Shown here in pieces: positions 25,063-34,024 of a stretch of 64,000 nucleotides of DNA. The notes below the pieces were generated by a model. The model made no database searches. It had not been told where the DNA came from and saw only the letters and a program-made list of their open reading frames with translations. The DNA is from Buttiauxella sp965119215. Lineage in GTDB: Bacteria; Pseudomonadota; Gammaproteobacteria; Enterobacterales; Enterobacteriaceae. Where the stretch lies: contig CBCPKK010000001.1 in assembly GCA_965119215.1 (NCBI GenBank), forward strand, positions 372,001 through 436,000, read 5' to 3'. Position numbers and translations under genes: made by a program. How positions within the stretch are numbered: the first letter of the stretch is position 1; each line of letters begins with the position of its first letter.

Positions 25063-26622
25063 ATGGAACTCTTAATGGACCCCCAAATCTGGGTGGGTTT
25101 GCTGACGCTGATTGTGCTGGAAATCGTGCTGGGTATTGATAACCTGGTTTTTATTGCCATCCTTGCAGACAAACTACCGCCAAAACAAAGAGATAAAGCC
25201 CGACTCATCGGTTTATCTCTGGCTTTGGTGATGCGACTCGGTTTGCTGTCATTAATTTCATGGATGGTAACTCTGACCCAGCCTCTGTTTAGCGTCGCCA
25301 ATTTGACGTTCTCCGGACGCGATCTCATCATGCTTTTTGGTGGCCTGTTCTTGCTGTTTAAAGCCACAACGGAGCTACATGAACGGCTGGAAAATCGCCA
25401 GCATGATGACGGGCATGGGAAAGGTTACGCCAGTTTCTGGGTTGTGGTATTGCAGATTGTCGTGCTGGACGCGGTGTTCTCACTGGATGCGGTGATTACC
25501 GCAGTCGGGATGGTTAACCATCTGCCAGTGATGATGGCTGCCGTGATCATTGCGATGGGTGTGATGCTGATGGCGTCAAAACCGTTAACGAACTTTGTTA
25601 ACCAACACCCGACGGTCGTGGTGTTGTGCCTGAGCTTCTTGTTGATGATTGGTCTGAGCTTGGTTGCAGAAGGCTTCGGTTTCCATATTCCTAAAGGTTA
25701 CCTGTATGCCGCGATTGGCTTCTCGATAATCATCGAGTTTTTCAACCAGATTGCGCGTCGCAACTTTATTCGCCATCAGTCAAATGTGCCGCTACGTGCC
25801 CGTACGGCTGATGCGATTCTGCGATTGATGAATGGCAAACGCCAGCAGCGTACGCAGAATGAAGACAACAAAACGATCACGCCAATTGAAGCGGAGTCTT
25901 TTGCTGAAGAAGAGCGCTACATGATTAACGGTGTGCTGACCCTGGCATCCCGTTCGTTGCGCAGCATCATGACGCCACGCGGTGAAATATCCTGGGTTGA
26001 TGCCGATAAAACAACGGCTGAAATCCGTGAGGAACTTCTAGAGTCGCCACACAGCCTGTTCCCGGTTTGTCGTGGTGAGCTTGACGAAATCATCGGTATC
26101 GTGCGTGCAAAAGAGCTGCTGGTGGCACTGGAAAATGGCGGCGATGTGGCAGCAATAGCCGCGCAGTCGCCCGCTATTGTGGTTCCGGAAACGCTCGACC
26201 CGATTAACCTGTTGGGTGTGTTGCGTCGTGCTCGCGGTAGCTTCGTTATCGTGAACAACGAGTTCGGTGTGGTGCAAGGGTTGGTTACGCCTCTGGACGT
26301 TCTGGAAGCGATTGCCGGGGAATTCCCGGATGCTGACGAAACGCCAGAAATTGTGCGTGATGGCGACGGCTGGCTGGTTAAAGGTTCAACCGATCTGCAT
26401 GCGATTCAGCAACACCTGGATATCAACACGCTGGTTAACGACGATGAAGATATCGCCTCGATTGCCGGTTTGGTTATCGCGGTAAATGGCCAGATCCCGA
26501 AAGCAGGTGACGTGATTGAGCTGGCTCCGCTTCGCATCCAGATTATTGAAGCCAACAATTACCGCGTGGACCTGGTTCGCGTGGTAAAAGAACGCTCTGA
26601 ACATGAAGATGAAGAAGAGTAA
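25063..26622 (+). CDS. yoaE: TerC-CBS-CorC_HlyC membrane protein YoaE
   Basis: A 519-residue protein matching E. coli YoaE (518). A TerC-type membrane domain (about residues 1-235) has the signatures LGIDNLVFIAILAD and DAVFSLDAVITAVGM, whose acidic residues are thought to bind metal ions in this family. A pair of CBS domains (about 300-420) and a C-terminal CorC/HlyC transporter-associated domain (about 435-510) follow. Relatives export manganese (MntP-like role for Alx) or affect tellurite resistance; the function of YoaE is not established. It is divergent from manX and convergent with pdeD, one base apart. Confidence 0.93.
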   Translation: MELLMDPQIWVGLLTLIVLEIVLGIDNLVFIAILADKLPPKQRDKARLIGLSLALVMRLGLLSLISWMVTLTQPLFSVANLTFSGRDLIMLFGGLFLLFKATTELHERLENRQHDDGHGKGYASFWVVVLQIVVLDAVFSLDAVITAVGMVNHLPVMMAAVIIAMGVMLMASKPLTNFVNQHPTVVVLCLSFLLMIGLSLVAEGFGFHIPKGYLYAAIGFSIIIEFFNQIARRNFIRHQSNVPLRARTADAILRLMNGKRQQRTQNEDNKTITPIEAESFAEEERYMINGVLTLASRSLRSIMTPRGEISWVDADKTTAEIREELLESPHSLFPVCRGELDEIIGIVRAKELLVALENGGDVAAIAAQSPAIVVPETLDPINLLGVLRRARGSFVIVNNEFGVVQGLVTPLDVLEAIAGEFPDADETPEIVRDGDGWLVKGSTDLHAIQQHLDINTLVNDDEDIASIAGLVIAVNGQIPKAGDVIELAPLRIQIIEANNYRVDLVRVVKERSEHEDEEE

Positions 26623-26623
26623 C

Positions 26624-28222
26624 TTAGCGTAGCGGGATGACCGGAACAGGGTGCCCGTTACGGCGAGGAGGGGGAGTATTATTCCCCCTGAGCCAGCGAG
26701 AAAACTCGCTCAGTGGCATCGGCCGCGCATATAAATAACCTTGTAGTACATTCACGCCGTGGCTGCGCAAATACTCTGCCTGCAACGGCGTTTCAACACC
26801 TTCCGCCACCAACTGAATTCCCAGTCGCTGTGCCAGAGCAATAATAATATCGGTCACCGTCGAATTTACCGCATCTGTGCCAATCGCCGCAGTAAACGAT
26901 TTATCTATTTTCAGCACATCGGGATTCAGCGTTTCCAGGTAAGCCAACGAACTTTGCCCGGTACCAAAATCATCAATCGCCAAATTCACGCCCATACGAT
27001 GTAAATCACGCACAACACGATGATCCACATCCGGCAAGGCATCTCGTTCGGTTAACTCCAGAGTCAGTTTCTGAATGGCTTTCGCGGGTAACCAGTAACG
27101 CCGCAGATCGGCGATGATCACGCCTTCATGGAAATGGCTGGCCGCCACGTTTATCCCGATGTGGAAATCACGCGATTTTGGAAAAATATCAAGATGACGT
27201 ACCGTTTCATCGAGCACAAAGCGGGTCAAAGGGACTATCAGATTTTGTTGTTCGGCAAGGGGAATAAACACGTCCGGGGGAATCCAGCCCTGGCGCGGGT
27301 TGTTCCAGCGCAAAAGTAGCTCAACACCGACACATTGAAGATTGCGTGCGCTAACCAACGGCTGGCAAAAGACCTCGAACTCATGAGAGGCAAGCCCGAC
27401 GTTAATTTCCCACGAAAAACTCATGCGATTGGCGGTGGCAAGCCAGGCGATATAACCAATCAACATACTGAGAATTAATGCCAACGGCAGTTGAGTCGGC
27501 AGATTGCTTAATGCCAAAAGACCAGCTGGTGGCCCAATAGTCGTAACGGAAAACGCGAATCTTTCAGACGCCATTTCATGGCTGACATCTCCTTCCTCAA
27601 CGGTGATTCTCTGCAACAACCCTTTCCCATATTCCAGATGTGAGTCCGCGACATTCAGCACAGCACGCGATACCCATGGGCGTTCCGGTTCAAGTATTAA
27701 CCCGGTCAGCAACTCAATATTGATGGCCTGCATGACGCCATCATGGTTACTGTTTTTTGCCGGAGTCCAGGACAGCAGAATCGGCGTCCCTTTCATTATC
27801 GTATGGTCTATCGAAAGGAATAACAGAGGGAGTGCTGAAGGTAATCGTGACTGAAGCAGGTTAATCGGTATCGCCTGCGAGCCATAAATACTTGAGCAGT
27901 AAAGAATGTCATCTTTAATTAGCGCAATGGAACGCACGGTTTGCAGGCGTGCAGCGCGTTCACGCATTTTGATTTGCGCGGCCTGACAGGACATTCCCAC
28001 CAGAGGAATAATATCTTTATTGGTTTTCTCGAGGGGAATCAGAATACTTTCCAGCGTGCTGATGACGCGCTGATTAAATGACAGCATGTGCTGTTCATTG
28101 ACATTTCGCTCGGCCACATAGCGTGCGCTAAGTGTCAGAAATAATGCCAGAATAGCTAGCCCAACGCAGACAATTAACCGCCTGCGGCGATAACCCCGTA
28201 ATATGCGTTGTGCTGTCTGCAT
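26624..28222 (-). CDS. pdeD: Cyclic-di-GMP phosphodiesterase PdeD (CSS-EAL)
   Basis: A 532-residue protein the same length as E. coli PdeD (YoaD). A transmembrane helix (about 14-35), a periplasmic CSS-motif sensor domain containing CSS in LYCSSIYG, and a second transmembrane helix (about 240-260) precede a cytoplasmic EAL domain. Catalytic motifs are intact: the signature Glu in GVELLLRW, LELTERD, DDFGTG, KIDKSF and EGVET. It hydrolyses c-di-GMP to pGpG. In this family the CSS cysteines form a disulfide through DsbA/DsbB that affects stability and activity (established for homologues); dsbB lies further along in this window. Confidence 0.92.
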   Translation of the reverse strand: MQTAQRILRGYRRRRLIVCVGLAILALFLTLSARYVAERNVNEQHMLSFNQRVISTLESILIPLEKTNKDIIPLVGMSCQAAQIKMRERAARLQTVRSIALIKDDILYCSSIYGSQAIPINLLQSRLPSALPLLFLSIDHTIMKGTPILLSWTPAKNSNHDGVMQAINIELLTGLILEPERPWVSRAVLNVADSHLEYGKGLLQRITVEEGDVSHEMASERFAFSVTTIGPPAGLLALSNLPTQLPLALILSMLIGYIAWLATANRMSFSWEINVGLASHEFEVFCQPLVSARNLQCVGVELLLRWNNPRQGWIPPDVFIPLAEQQNLIVPLTRFVLDETVRHLDIFPKSRDFHIGINVAASHFHEGVIIADLRRYWLPAKAIQKLTLELTERDALPDVDHRVVRDLHRMGVNLAIDDFGTGQSSLAYLETLNPDVLKIDKSFTAAIGTDAVNSTVTDIIIALAQRLGIQLVAEGVETPLQAEYLRSHGVNVLQGYLYARPMPLSEFSRWLRGNNTPPPRRNGHPVPVIPLR

Positions 28223-28345
28223 CAGCGATCACCCTGTTTGGAACCGTGACCGAAATCGGCACACAGAATATTCCAAGTGTAGTGGGGGATTGGATAGAAG
28301 ACGGTAAAATCATACTTTTAGATGAATGTTTATGATGTCACTCGC

Positions 28346-28372
28346 ACAAGCGTCGCATGCACGACGCTTGTT
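28346..28372 (-). terminator. Hairpin after the M20 amidohydrolase gene
   Basis: A perfect 10-base-pair stem (ACAAGCGTCG / CGACGCTTGT) with a six-base loop lies 14 bases beyond the stop of the amidohydrolase gene. The T-rich flank lies on the plus side, so on the minus strand it is a weak intrinsic terminator at best. Confidence 0.5.
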
Positions 28373-28385
28373 ATTTTAGCGAATG

Positions 28386-29561
28386 TTAAACAAACAGTTG
28401 GCTTACCAGACTCAGGTGGGTTTTAACGCCGACTTTCATGGCTTCTTCATCCAGCAAGAAATGAGGATTGTGGACATTCCATACAGCCCCTTTAGCCGGG
28501 TTTTTACTGCCGATGAAAATAAAGCAACCGGGAACATGCTGCTGATAAGAAGAGAAATCTTCACTGCCAAATAACGGCGTTGTCACAGTTTGCAGCGTAT
28601 CCGCAGGGAAGTTTTGATGAATAACCTTACGTGCGATTTCACAGGCTCGAGCATGGTTGTTACCAATCTCATAACCGGGCTTCCACTGAATATCGAAGGT
28701 CGCGCCGTGGGCGGCGACAATCCCTGCGACAACCTGCTGCATTAGTTGCGGAACTTGCTCACGAACCTGCTGATTATGCGTGCGCAATGTGCCCGCAAGA
28801 TGCGCACTGTTTGGTATGACATTGTAACTTTCACCGGACTGGAAAGTGGCGATAGTCAGCACGGGTGCATGCAATGGGTCAAGTTTACGGGCAACAATTT
28901 GCTGTAACGCACTAACGATTTCGGCACCGATAACAATCGGGTCAACGCACAGTTGAGGCATCGACCCATGGCCGCCTTTACCGGTGATCACAATATCGAA
29001 GTTATCACTGGATGCGCTGAAAACGCCTTCTTTCAGCGACAGGGTTCCCGTGGGTTTATCCGGCATCACGTGCAGACCAAAAATGTATTCCACATCTTGC
29101 AACACACCCAGATTCACCAGTTCCTGAGCGCCGCCTGGCGGCACTTCTTCCGCGTGCTGGAAAATAAACCGCACCGTTCCCTTGAGCTTATCCTGAAAAT
29201 GGCAAAGCACTTTTGCCGCCCCCATAAGCATCGCAGCATGGGCATCATGCCCGCAGGCATGCATCACACCGGGTTTGCATGAGCTGAACGCTTCACCGCT
29301 GTCTTCCTGAATCGGTAGGGCATCAATATCTGCCCGTAAAGCCCATACGGGGCCAGGATAGTTACCACGTAACTCCGCGACCACACTATTTGGCGTCAAA
29401 CGGCGCAACTCAAGTGGCCCAAAGCTTGCCAGTTCAGTGGCAATATAATCTGCGGTCGGTTGTTCATGAAAAGAGAGGTCAGGATTGGCATGAATATGTT
29501 GACGCCAGCGAGACACGTCCTGGGCAACTTCATCAGTCAGAATATCAATATTGAAGGTCAT
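28386..29561 (-). CDS. M20 family amidohydrolase / aminoacylase
   Basis: A 391-residue zinc peptidase of the M20D group (hippurate hydrolase/IAA-amino acid hydrolase/AbgA type). Motifs are intact: WRQHIHANPDLSFHE at the start, GVMHACGHDAHAAML with metal-binding His and the catalytic Asp nearby, FQHAEEVPPGGA with the catalytic Glu pair, and FGSEDFSSY near the end. Members cleave N-acyl or N-aromatic amino acids; the substrate is not known here. It lies ten bases downstream of an MFS transporter gene on the same strand, and a LysR regulator is divergent. That suggests import and hydrolysis of one compound. E. coli K-12 lacks these genes between pdeD and sdaA. Confidence 0.85.
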   Translation of the reverse strand: MTFNIDILTDEVAQDVSRWRQHIHANPDLSFHEQPTADYIATELASFGPLELRRLTPNSVVAELRGNYPGPVWALRADIDALPIQEDSGEAFSSCKPGVMHACGHDAHAAMLMGAAKVLCHFQDKLKGTVRFIFQHAEEVPPGGAQELVNLGVLQDVEYIFGLHVMPDKPTGTLSLKEGVFSASSDNFDIVITGKGGHGSMPQLCVDPIVIGAEIVSALQQIVARKLDPLHAPVLTIATFQSGESYNVIPNSAHLAGTLRTHNQQVREQVPQLMQQVVAGIVAAHGATFDIQWKPGYEIGNNHARACEIARKVIHQNFPADTLQTVTTPLFGSEDFSSYQQHVPGCFIFIGSKNPAKGAVWNVHNPHFLLDEEAMKVGVKTHLSLVSQLFV

Positions 29562-29571
29562 AATGTCTCCG

Positions 29572-30762
29572 TTAATCAGTAACAGTGTTTAAAGCAGATT
29601 TCTTCGTCATCAGCGGAATGACGGCAAGTGCCGAGCCGACCATAGCCAGCGCGAGGAAAATGAATGTGGTGTAGTAGTCCTGGCTAACGCTAATCAAATA
29701 CCCCATCACAATAGGCGAGACAAAACCGCCCAATGTGCCACCGGTATTGATAAGCCCCATCGCAGCACCCATGGTTTCGACGGGTAGACGTTTCATCGGC
29801 AGGGTAAAGACGGTGACAAAACTGCCCATCAAAAAGACCTGCCCCAGGAATAAAAAGACGCTGGCGGCGACAGGTGAAGCCGTCTGATAAATCGCAAAAA
29901 TACACAGGGCGCTGAGAAGTGAGCAAATGACGATCACTCGTGGTTCGCGTCCCTGGAAATATTTGCCGACCAACCAGCCGGTTCCGAGAGAAGAAATCCA
30001 GATCCCTAACCCGCCTGCCGCAATCACTAGCCCGGAGACTTCAAGCGGCATATGGCGTTGTTGCACCAGGAATTTAGGCAGCCAGGCCATCAGCCCGTAG
30101 CTTGGGATGTTGATGCAGAAAATCGCAATAAACAGCAGGATTACCGTCGGGCTTTTGAGTAATGCGCGATAATTGACAGGCGAGGCTGATTTCGGCGCAG
30201 CTTTGGGTTTTTGTACCAGCACAAAAATAACAATGGCGACCGCGCATGCCATCAAACCCAGTCCGGCAAACGAGCCACGCCAGCCGATATGCGTTAACGC
30301 GCTGACGGCCACCATTGGGCCGATTGTCATTGCAAGGCCTGCTGATGAGAGCAGGATTGACTGGGCAAACGTGCGCTTCTCAACGCTAAAGTTACTGACC
30401 ACCGCTTTGGCACAAGAGCAGGGATATCCTGAATGGCCGATCCCTGAAAGGAAGCGGAACAGAATTAACATGCCAAAGCTGAACCCCAATAAACCGAAGC
30501 AAAGCGCAAATCCGCCAAGCAAACAGAGCGATACAACCAACATGGTTCGGAATCCGATGCGGTCGTTTAGCCAGCCCGCAGGGATCTGAAATAACGAGTA
30601 AGACAGAAAGAAAATGCCGGTGATGTAACCCAGTTGCTGTGTGGAAACGCCAAACTCTTTTTCGATAGGCAATAATGCGAAGCCCATCACCGTTTTATCT
30701 ATATAGACAATGACATAGCCCAGAAATAACAGGAAAATCATCAAGGAGTGATTTTTTTTCAT
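29572..30762 (-). CDS. MFS transporter of the amidohydrolase cassette
   Basis: A 396-residue major facilitator with about 12 hydrophobic helices. The first loop motif reads GWLNDRIGFRTM, typical of MFS motif A, and SGIGHSGYPCSCAKAVVSNF resembles the anion:cation (phthalate/hexuronate) symporter subfamily. It is likely an inner-membrane importer of an organic anion. It precedes the M20 amidohydrolase gene by ten bases, so the two are an operon. Its start is 159 bases from a divergent LysR gene with a palindromic site between. Confidence 0.83.
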   Translation of the reverse strand: MKKNHSLMIFLLFLGYVIVYIDKTVMGFALLPIEKEFGVSTQQLGYITGIFFLSYSLFQIPAGWLNDRIGFRTMLVVSLCLLGGFALCFGLLGFSFGMLILFRFLSGIGHSGYPCSCAKAVVSNFSVEKRTFAQSILLSSAGLAMTIGPMVAVSALTHIGWRGSFAGLGLMACAVAIVIFVLVQKPKAAPKSASPVNYRALLKSPTVILLFIAIFCINIPSYGLMAWLPKFLVQQRHMPLEVSGLVIAAGGLGIWISSLGTGWLVGKYFQGREPRVIVICSLLSALCIFAIYQTASPVAASVFLFLGQVFLMGSFVTVFTLPMKRLPVETMGAAMGLINTGGTLGGFVSPIVMGYLISVSQDYYTTFIFLALAMVGSALAVIPLMTKKSALNTVTD

Positions 30763-30824
30763 CGTGCGGACCCTTATGCGGAATTCCGTTCCAGGAGCGA
30801 ATCGCCCCGTTGGTTATAGCGTTC

Positions 30825-30849
30825 ATATAGCAAACTCTGATAGCTATAT
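30825..30849. promoter_or_regulatory. LysR-type operator between MFS and regulator genes
   Basis: The inverted repeat ATATAGC-N11-GCTATAT has perfect seven-base arms and lies in the middle of the 159-base divergent region. A third half-site TTATAGC is at 30814-30820. Spacing and position fit the T-N11-A operators of LysR regulators that control a divergent operon. The palindrome is seen directly; the binding protein is inferred from its neighbour. Confidence 0.6.
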
Positions 30850-30921
30850 AAGCAGTGCGGGTATTCCAGCAAAAGATGCAATTTTGTTTGGGGTGATGCT
30901 TTTTATTGATAGGGGGTGCGC

Positions 30922-31830
30922 ATGAAGTATTTGCCAAAAATGCAGCAGCTACATGTCTTCAGGCAAGTGGTTCGTAGCCGTAGCATCCGTGGAGCCGCGC
31001 GAGTAATGGGGCAATCCCAACCCGCAGTGAGCAGGACGTTACGAGAGCTGGAGCAGGTTTTATCCACCCAACTTTTTTTGCGCGGTAACGAAGGCATCAC
31101 CTTAACTGAAGCGGGAGAGGCATTTTCTCGGCGGGCAGAGTGGATTCTGGAGGAGTTGCAACGTGCCGCTGAAGAAGTGGAGCAAATTAATCATTTTTCA
31201 CAGGGCAAGCTGACTATCGGATTTTCGTCTCTGATAGCGTTAAGCGTTTTCCCGGCGGTGGCTGATAGTTTTAAATCACGCCTTCCACAGGCGAATTTGC
31301 ACATCAAAGAAGGGCAACTGGCAACACTGCTGCCGTTACTTCAGCAAGGTGAATTAGACCTGGCGATAGGGACGATTAACCCAGCCAAAGTCCCCGAGGA
31401 TGTCATCGTCGAGCCGCTATTCAGTGCGCCTTTCTGTGTGATTTCCCGGCGTGATCATCCCTTGGCCGAGGCAACATCGTTATCGGAATTACGCAGGGCG
31501 AAATGGTTATTGCCGGAAGCTAACATCGGTTATTACCAGCAACTGCAGGATGAGCTGAACGAGTTTTACGGGCAAATGCACGAGGCACCCATTCGTACGG
31601 ATTCCGTGATTTGCGGGCTAAATATGGTGCTGCACTCGGATTATCTGACGATAGTCGCCAGAGCCATGAGCACACCGTTGTTTTTGCAGGACAGGTTGAC
31701 CGTGTTGCCGATAAATACGCTGCCATCGGCACAATATTGCGTTATCTGGTCGCAGAAGTCGGATTTGACGGCGACAGCGCGGCAATTCTTATTAGCGCTG
31801 CGGCAGGAATGCCAGAAGTATCCGTGGTAG
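30922..31830 (+). CDS. LysR-family transcriptional regulator
   Basis: A 302-residue LysR regulator similar to AbgR and TdcA. The N-terminal winged helix-turn-helix (about residues 5-65) has SIRGAARVMGQSQPAVSRTLRELE, broken here only by normal variation. The C-terminal effector-binding domain covers about 92-300. ATG at 30922 is chosen, with AGGGGG directly ahead at proper distance, over GTG at 30916, which overlaps that ribosome site. It is divergent from the MFS-amidohydrolase pair and probably controls it in response to the transported compound. AbgR controls an aminobenzoyl-glutamate hydrolase in E. coli, which is a useful parallel. Confidence 0.85.
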   Translation: MKYLPKMQQLHVFRQVVRSRSIRGAARVMGQSQPAVSRTLRELEQVLSTQLFLRGNEGITLTEAGEAFSRRAEWILEELQRAAEEVEQINHFSQGKLTIGFSSLIALSVFPAVADSFKSRLPQANLHIKEGQLATLLPLLQQGELDLAIGTINPAKVPEDVIVEPLFSAPFCVISRRDHPLAEATSLSELRRAKWLLPEANIGYYQQLQDELNEFYGQMHEAPIRTDSVICGLNMVLHSDYLTIVARAMSTPLFLQDRLTVLPINTLPSAQYCVIWSQKSDLTATARQFLLALRQECQKYPW

Positions 31831-31834
31831 GTAT

Positions 31835-31856
31835 TGGCCCTCTTTTCAGAGGGCCA
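31835..31856. terminator. Hairpin between the LysR gene and sdaA
   Basis: The stem TGGCCCTCT / AGAGGGCCA with a TTTC loop lies between the two convergent stop codons. There is no clear T run on either side, so it may end transcription weakly or protect 3' ends. Confidence 0.45.
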
Positions 31857-31864
31857 GAAGGGGA

Positions 31865-33229
31865 TTAGTCACACTGCACTTTAATCGCCAACCCACCGCG
31901 TGAAGTCTCACGGTATTTGGCGTTCATGTCTTTGCCTGTCTCGTACATGGTTTCAATAACCTTATCGAGAGAGACACGCGGTTCGCTGGTACGACGCATT
32001 GCCATACGAGTCGCGTTGATCGCTTTTACGGAGGCAATGGCGTTACGTTCGATACACGGCACCTGAACCTGCCCGGCAACCGGGTCACACGTCAGGCCAA
32101 GGTTATGCTCCATACCGATTTCAGCAGCAACGCAAACTTGCTCTGGGCTTGCACCGAGAATTTCAGCAAGGCCTGCGGCAGCCATAGAACACGCCACGCC
32201 AACTTCGCCCTGGCAGCCGACTTCTGCACCAGAAATAGACGCATTCATCTTATACAGCGTACCAATGGCACCGGATGCGAGGAAGTAACGGATATACGTA
32301 TCCGGGCTTACCGATTCGATAAAGTGGTCATAGTAAGCCAGCACTGCCGGAACGATACCGCAGGCACCGTTAGTGGGTGCAGTAACAACACGGCCACCGG
32401 CAGCGTTTTCTTCGTTAACCGCCAGCGCAAACATGTTCACCCAATCGACAACGATCATGGGGTCGTTGGACAGTTTATCGCTGGAAACCAGCATGCGGCG
32501 TAACGCAGAAGCGCGACGCGGAACACGCAATGGACCAGGCAACACGCCTTCGGTGTTAACGCCACGGTCAATACAAGCGCGCATGGTTTGCCAGACGTTG
32601 GCAAAATACTCTTCGATTTCTTTACGGCTGTGCAATGCCAGTTCGTTCTGCATGATCACGCCAGACAAGGACATGCCAGTCTCTTTACAGTGCTGCAACA
32701 TTTCCTGTGCGGAATTGAACGAATAAGGCACCACGACTTCGTCAGTGGCTTCTTTGCCGAAGTGCTCTTCATCAACGATAAAACCACCGCCGATGGAATA
32801 ATAGGTTTTGGTGTAGATCTCTTTCTCGCCACTGAACGCGTGGATGGTCATGCCGTTTTCATGCAGCGACAGATTGTCGTTACGGAAACACATGCCGGAA
32901 TCTTTCGGGAAATCCACTTCGTGACGACCCTGCGCCAGCCACAAACGGCTGCGGGTTTCTACATCACGGATAAACGCCGGGATGGCATCAATATCAACGG
33001 TGGCCGGTTCGTTACCCGCAAGACCCATGATAATGGCGATATCGGTATGGTGTCCTTTACCTGTCAGAGACAGGGAACCGTAAACATCGACAGCAATCCG
33101 CGTCGTGTCTTCCAGTAATCCTTTTTCGAGCAGGGAGTCGACAAACAACTTACCGGCCTTCATCGGACCGACGGTATGGGAACTGGATGGCCCAATGCCG
33201 ACTTTGAACATGTCGAATATGCTAATCAC
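31865..33229 (-). CDS. sdaA: L-serine dehydratase 1 SdaA
   Basis: A 454-residue single-chain iron-sulfur L-serine dehydratase matching E. coli SdaA, which deaminates L-serine to pyruvate and ammonia. The beta-type N-terminal part has the GIGPSSSHTVGPM motif at about residues 12-24. The alpha-type C-terminal part has the [4Fe-4S] cysteines in TNGACGIVPA, TCDPVAGQVQVPC and neighbours. The protein is full length. It lies downstream of pabB-nudL with a 212-base gap that probably contains its own promoter. Confidence 0.95.
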   Translation of the reverse strand: MISIFDMFKVGIGPSSSHTVGPMKAGKLFVDSLLEKGLLEDTTRIAVDVYGSLSLTGKGHHTDIAIIMGLAGNEPATVDIDAIPAFIRDVETRSRLWLAQGRHEVDFPKDSGMCFRNDNLSLHENGMTIHAFSGEKEIYTKTYYSIGGGFIVDEEHFGKEATDEVVVPYSFNSAQEMLQHCKETGMSLSGVIMQNELALHSRKEIEEYFANVWQTMRACIDRGVNTEGVLPGPLRVPRRASALRRMLVSSDKLSNDPMIVVDWVNMFALAVNEENAAGGRVVTAPTNGACGIVPAVLAYYDHFIESVSPDTYIRYFLASGAIGTLYKMNASISGAEVGCQGEVGVACSMAAAGLAEILGASPEQVCVAAEIGMEHNLGLTCDPVAGQVQVPCIERNAIASVKAINATRMAMRRTSEPRVSLDKVIETMYETGKDMNAKYRETSRGGLAIKVQCD

Positions 33230-33441
33230 ACTAAAACTCCTTTCAGGACACCGGCTAAATAAAATTTGCTGCTGTAAAATCGCAGCTGACTAGTGTAAAA
33301 ATTTATTGCTCACCGTAGTAAACTATTCACATGAATTAAACTAATGATTAACCTTAGCTGTAGTAATAATGACTAAAAAGCCACTCATTCACAGCAAGAC
33401 ACTCTGCTAAATATAGCCGAATTTGCAGAATTAAAGAGTGA

Positions 33442-34020
33442 TCAGGGTTCCACACCTATCTGCAAAGCTAACTCACGGATAATTCCGGCAGTCATCCCCC
33501 AGACAAAGTAATGCTGATACCAGGATAGCCACACGCGGTGGGCGTTACCGCGGCGATGGATATCCAGAGGATGGTAGCGGCCAAGCGTTAGCGCTTCCAT
33601 TAATGGCATTTCAAAAACCGCCGCCACTTCATCTTCGCTTGCGCGGTAGGGCAAATCAGGGGGAATAATGCCGACCACGGGCGTGACCGTAAATCCCGTA
33701 ACGCTATCAACCGGTGGCAGGGTGCCAATCACTTCAACGCTGTCTGGCGAAATGGCGACTTCTTCCCAGGCTTCACGAAGTGCCGCTGCAATTAAAGATT
33801 CATCTGTGTCATCCACTGCGCCGCCGGGGAATGCAACTTGCCCGGCGTGTTTACGCATCATGGCGGAACGCTGTGTCAGTAACAGGCCAGGCTGCGGGCG
33901 GCGCACAATGGGGATTAGCACCGCGGCCTGGCGCTTATTGCCGCTCACGTGGGTTGCAGGCGGTTGTAACAGCTGAAAACGAGATAAAAAATCGTTCATG
34001 CTCAGGGACAAACCAGACAT
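33442..34020 (-). CDS. nudL: Nudix hydrolase NudL (probable CoA pyrophosphatase)
   Basis: A 192-residue protein the same length as E. coli NudL (YeaB). The coenzyme A pyrophosphatase signature LLLTQRS...RKHAGQVAFPGG is followed by the Nudix box ending in REAWEEVAI (E. coli has REAEEEVAI). It is predicted to split CoA or related dinucleotides into 4'-phosphopantetheine and 3',5'-ADP. The start is four bases after the pabB stop, so it is translated from the pabB transcript. Confidence 0.92.
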   Translation of the reverse strand: MSGLSLSMNDFLSRFQLLQPPATHVSGNKRQAAVLIPIVRRPQPGLLLTQRSAMMRKHAGQVAFPGGAVDDTDESLIAAALREAWEEVAISPDSVEVIGTLPPVDSVTGFTVTPVVGIIPPDLPYRASEDEVAAVFEMPLMEALTLGRYHPLDIHRRGNAHRVWLSWYQHYFVWGMTAGIIRELALQIGVEP

Positions 34021-34024
34021 CTCA

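Noticed and set aside
30916..30921. GTG at 30916 as the LysR gene start
   Set aside because: It overlaps the AGGGGG ribosome site that is well placed for the ATG at 30922.
32588..33118. A 176-codon open frame on the plus strand opposite sdaA
   Set aside because: It lies wholly inside the highly conserved sdaA gene, has no recognised product and no ribosome site; it is a shadow of sdaA codon use.
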